From assembly GCA_945643635.1 (NCBI GenBank), contig CALZFC010000279.1, forward strand, positions 357,501 to 421,500: 64,000 nucleotides of DNA, given 5' to 3'. Under the pieces are notes generated by a model, which was given only the letters and a program-made list of their open reading frames with translations, was not told the DNA's origin and searched no databases. This DNA is from Allodiplogaster sudhausi (taxonomy: Eukaryota > Nematoda > Chromadorea > Rhabditida > Diplogasteridae). A program made the translations under genes and the position numbers. Of this stretch, positions 60,541 through 64,000 are shown piece by piece (the stretch's first letter is position 1; each line of letters begins with the position of its first letter).

Positions 60541-60816
60541 CTACTTCGCTGCCGGGTTCGGCTTCCCCTTCGACGTCGCTGCTCCTCCCTTTGGCTTCTT
60601 GACTCTTTCGCGACTCGTCGGTTTCCGTACGGTCGGTGGCTTCTGCTGCTTGGTGGCGGCCGGCTGCAAAAGAACAGAATATCGACTCCCTATTTTGTAA
60701 AATCTATTTCGAAAAGAGCATGATACCTTCTTGCATGCCTTGGGGTCTGCGACCATCTTCGAAGTGATCCGATCGGGGGCCTCCTTGGGCGTCTTCGCGA
60801 CGGGAACGAGCTTCTG
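60541..60816 (-). CDS. Basic Lys/Pro-rich exons, probable alternative kinase C-terminus
   Basis: Two in-phase exons (minus): 60727-60816 encodes KLVPVAKTPKEAPDRITSK... and 60541-60663 encodes KQQKPPTVRKPTSRERVKKP... to PNPAAK and TAG. No start codon is convincing. The first exon has a good acceptor (ttttgtag), and an in-phase GT exists near the end of the last kinase exon (CCAGAC|gtcagc). Joining them would replace the kinase end SEFSDNK with a 70-residue basic tail. It could instead belong to a separate gene. Basic tails of this kind occur in nematode Fer-like kinases (weak recollection). Confidence 0.45.
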   Translation of the reverse strand, partial: QKLVPVAKTPKEAPDRITSKMVADPKACKKVSCSFRNRFYKIGSRYSVLLQPAATKQQKPPTVRKPTSRERVKKPKGGAATSKGKPNPAAK

Positions 60817-61006
60817 CTACAAAAGATTAGATATTAAATTAGTTAACTGTACTTCCATTTTGCACGGTAGCTTAAAGGAAAACAATTTAATATTCGATTT
60901 TATAAAAAAAAATAATATTCTCTGGAAAGTGAGAATCTTACTTTAATAATTACTCCTTAGTTAAAAATGAAATTGTTTAGCAGTTAATGTTTATATGAAG
61001 AAATAT

Positions 61007-63609
61007 TTATTTGTTATCAGAGAACTCGCTGACGTCTGGGCTATGGTTGTCTGGCCCAGTGTCAGTTCCGGTGCCCGTTCCGGTGCCGGTTCCGGTTCCG
61101 GTCTCGGTTTCAGTTCCGTTTTCCGCGGACTCCAGCTTCGACTGCTTCATGCAGATTCCGTCGCAGATCCCCGCAACCTCGCCCATTGTTGCGCGCAAAT
61201 TTGGCGATCCGGCCCACATCCTGGTCTGCAAAAATACACCTTTCCTTTTTCAATTATTTTCATATCCCGTTCGTACGCTGACGAGTCGATCGAATTCTTT
61301 GCTGAGCCCGGGCACATCCTTGAAGACCATCCTGTAGCCGTCACGGACCTAAAAATACAAACATTTATTTTCTTCAATTTAACTAATTATTAAAATATCT
61401 TCTAAACCAAGATGAAACAGACTCACCTTGGTCGCAACTTCGCCGACGCTCATATTCGGGTAGGGCTGCGCGCCGTTGTGGAGAAGCTCCCAGCACAAGA
61501 TGCCTGAATCAGTTTGGGTGGCAGGATTAGTAGTCTACTGTAAATGGGGTTATTATAGGGCATCGGGCACTGCAAGGAGGAAAATGGCCTTGCCGAAGCT
61601 GAAGACATCCGACTTGCGTGTGAAGATCATGGTGGTCAGAGTCTCGGGCGATAGCCATCGAATAGGCATCTGAAATAGCAAGCAGTTCTTTCAAATTATT
61701 ATTTCTTTTAACTGTAAAAGCTCTAACCTTTCTGTTCGCGACCAGTTTGTACTTGTCGCCGACTCTCGTGAGGCCGAAATCGCTGAGCTTCACCTGAAAT
61801 GGCAGTTTTCGTTCCCTTTTCGTTTCGTTCATAAGAACATTTCAAAATTTAGAAAACATTTAGAATTGTGAAATTCTTTGCACCGTCTTCTCATGGTAGA
61901 GGAGATTCCGAAGCGCGACGTCGCGGTGAATGTGGTTCATCATGTGCACGTAGGCGAGCCCCCGTGCAGCCTGAATAGGAACGACACGTCATGCATGGCT
62001 CATTATTTAATCTACCGCCACAACAACCCGAATGTTCAGGGTTCAATTCTACGTATAACCTGGCGGATCATGTCCATCTTGTTCTCGAGGGTCACCTTGT
62101 TGCGTCGGAGGTAGGTATCGAGGGAGCCATGGTAAGCCTGCAATGCTATTCATAAACTCCTGTCGCACGCTCTCCACCTCATGATCCTGTTTCCTCTTTG
62201 AATTGTTCTAACTGTTTCATACAATTTCCTTCCAATTGTCTGCTACTTTCAATTGTCCCCTTCCCCCTGACCGACCAGCTCCATTGTGATCATAAGGGGC
62301 TCTTGCTTGACGGCCACGCCGTACATCTTCACAATGTTCTCGTGCTGGATGATGCGCATAATGCGCGCCTGAAACCAATTAATAAAATTAATAAAATTAT
62401 ATTCCGGGACCAAATAAAAAATTCCTAAATCTTTCAATATTTCAATATTGAAGTGTTAAGCTAGGGCCTTTTTTAAAGGTGGCTTTTGACCTCTCGCATA
62501 AATTCCCTGATCTGCTCCTTGGTGAGGTTGGCGAGTTTGGCCAGCTTGACCGCGACGAATACCTGAAAAGAAAAATATTAGCATAAAGTAACTAAAAATT
62601 TATAAATAAATTAGAAAGGTGAATTCACCTTTTTGCCAGACTTGGTTCTCATCTCGCCCATGTGCACCTGCAAGAAAGTTTATGCTCGTTCTTATTTCGT
62701 CATCCCTGCAACCACTGTAAGAGCAAGTGTCCAAGACTTCATGATCCTTTCCACTCACTTCTCCAAACGCGCCTTGGCCCAGCTTTCTCTTCAGCTCGAT
62801 CGAATCGTGATCGAGCTCCCAGTCGGCGTTGCCGATGGGTTTGAGAAGGAAAGTATCGGCGGGAGGAACCTGAACATTCAAGTGCTTGTAGATATTTGAT
62901 ATTTAATATAATCCATATTGTATCGATACAATATCAATATATAAAGCAGGATGATTCTGACGCTGGTAATGGACGCCTTGTTCTGGACGTAGTGGTCAAC
63001 CAATTCGGTCACGCTCGCGAACTCGTGGCCAACGTCAACGGAGAACTTGCCATCTTTCATGACGATCACAAAGTGGCGGGGCTGAAAACAGCCATTTAAC
63101 AATTATTTGAATTTCCCGCCATCTTTCGAACTTCTCCATTGTGATGCACGGAGATGATGTGCTCGCGCTTCGACGGCTCGGCGGGCTCTGACGTGCGGAC
63201 GAGGAAGTCGCCCTCTTTCTTGAGGATGGACTGAAGTTAAGAAGAACTGTCTACTGAAGTAGTACTGTAGGTTTGAACTTCTAGTCACATGCTTACGATT
63301 AGCATCGCATTGTGACATGGGTATAGGGTTGGATTCGGCTGGGTTACTGTAGCTGCTTCCAAAACGTGGGAAGAAAGAGTGAGTGGATGCTAACTAGGCT
63401 ACGTTTATACTTGCCGGAAGCAAAGGATTTATGATAAGTGATGAATAGTATACTGTAGGTATCGCGAATGCGTATGATTATTATGTTCCATTGACAGGTG
63501 TTCAGGGGTTGCATTTCGGTGGTTTCCTCACTTTAGCCTCATCGCGGATGAGCAGCCCATGAAAGTAGGGCGCGTTCGTCAATGACGGATCCGCAAGGCG
63601 GCCAGCCAT
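61007..63609 (-). CDS. SH2-containing non-receptor tyrosine kinase, Fer-like (428 aa)
   Basis: Fourteen exons (minus): 63532-63609, 63132-63230, 62962-63081, 62759-62869, 62629-62667, 62491-62562, 62276-62368, 62060-62137, 61884-61970, 61728-61793, 61594-61669, 61427-61503, 61277-61348 and 61007-61225. They total 429 codons in phase. SH2: APYFHGLLIRDEA, GDFLVRTSE (phosphotyrosine-binding Arg), HFVIVMKDGKF. Kinase: glycine loop GQGAFGEV, VAVKLAKL (Lys), HRDVALRN (for HRDLAARN), DFGLTRVGDKYK with a possible activation-loop Tyr, PIRWLSPETL, SDVFSFGILCWELL. Intron 11 has a GC donor. The tail is a Thr/Gly repeat. The ATG directly follows ctttag, fitting spliced-leader addition. It is like the small Fer-type kinases expanded in nematodes, several of them sperm-expressed (SPE-8 class). 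Confidence 0.92.
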
Positions 63610-64000
63610 CTAAAGATTTAGCTTTTTTTTCATTCTTTTATTATTTTTTACTTTATGTTTTGACTGTGGCATGAAAATGTTCGGAAAGAACTCCCTTAAT
63701 CGTTTCGTTTGAAATCATCCTTTTTGAAAGAAAATGAACCTGTTTGATTTGTTGAAATATTGCTCGAGAGTGTTTTTTATAATTAATATGACGAACTCGA
63801 GAGTGAAGAGTCCTCTGAAGAAGGCAGAGAGCGGGAGAGAGACAGGAGAGCCGACCGACTGCCAGCGGCTTCGATTGTATGAATGAGCGCCCATCCCGCG
63901 AGTCCTACCACTTTTCCCTTTTCTTCACCTAATTGGACTATGACACTTGGTGTTCTTATGGTTAGACAATGAAATGTTGCACGAGAGAGTTATTACAATT
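63610..64000. other. 5' flank of the kinase gene
   Basis: No coding signal recognised, apart from a short GA-rich patch at about 63825-63850. Confidence 0.5.

Overview
The window reads as nuclear DNA of a nematode. It has many short spliced exons with TTTCAG-like acceptors, major sperm protein (MSP) genes, a tandem cluster of nematode-type seven-transmembrane chemoreceptors, CYP2-clan cytochrome P450s, a galectin and a small SH2/Fer-like tyrosine kinase. It also carries many CT/GA microsatellites. The MSP genes have two introns, which is unlike the mostly intronless Caenorhabditis msp genes, so a non-Caenorhabditis species is more likely (inference). The species cannot be fixed from sequence alone.

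Layout. 1-5.1 kb: an apparently intact CR1/Jockey-like LINE with both ORFs, set between long direct repeats. 5.2-17.3 kb: three paralogous minus-strand genes for small four-transmembrane CCCGG proteins. The first is 3'-truncated. The other two lie in a 4.6-kb direct tandem duplication, which has since diverged by a promoter-side deletion, a MITE insertion and a large GA expansion in one intron. 17.3-25.4 kb: three Sre-like receptor genes on the plus strand, one intact (350 aa) and two damaged. 25.4-26.4 kb: a TA microsatellite and a foldback element. 26.7-30.3 kb: a small secreted Gly/Tyr-rich protein gene and a 1.4-kb-arm palindrome carrying a complete MSP gene and a frameshifted mirror copy. 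30.9-54.6 kb: a giant palindrome with arms of about 11.6 kb and a 570-bp spacer. Each arm has a full P450 (A), a drastically shortened P450 (B), a third P450 (C) and a retropepsin-like gene that is complete only on the left. 55.1-57.3 kb: a 183-aa galectin with a His-rich tail. 57.4-60.5 kb: GA repeats, a 69-nt hairpin and a fourth four-TM-like gene. 60.5-63.6 kb: a 428-aa SH2-tyrosine kinase with optional basic C-terminal exons.

The strongest theme is structural. Two adjacent palindromes share MSP sequence at or near their edges, and duplicates are preserved in one arm and decayed in the other. P450 heme-binding exons are almost identical between genes that differ elsewhere, which suggests gene conversion. 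Exon models were built by hand from splice consensus, reading phase and comparison between paralogues. The complete models (P450 A, MSP, galectin, kinase, Sre-1, four-TM Q) close in phase from ATG to stop. No transcript or database evidence was available.
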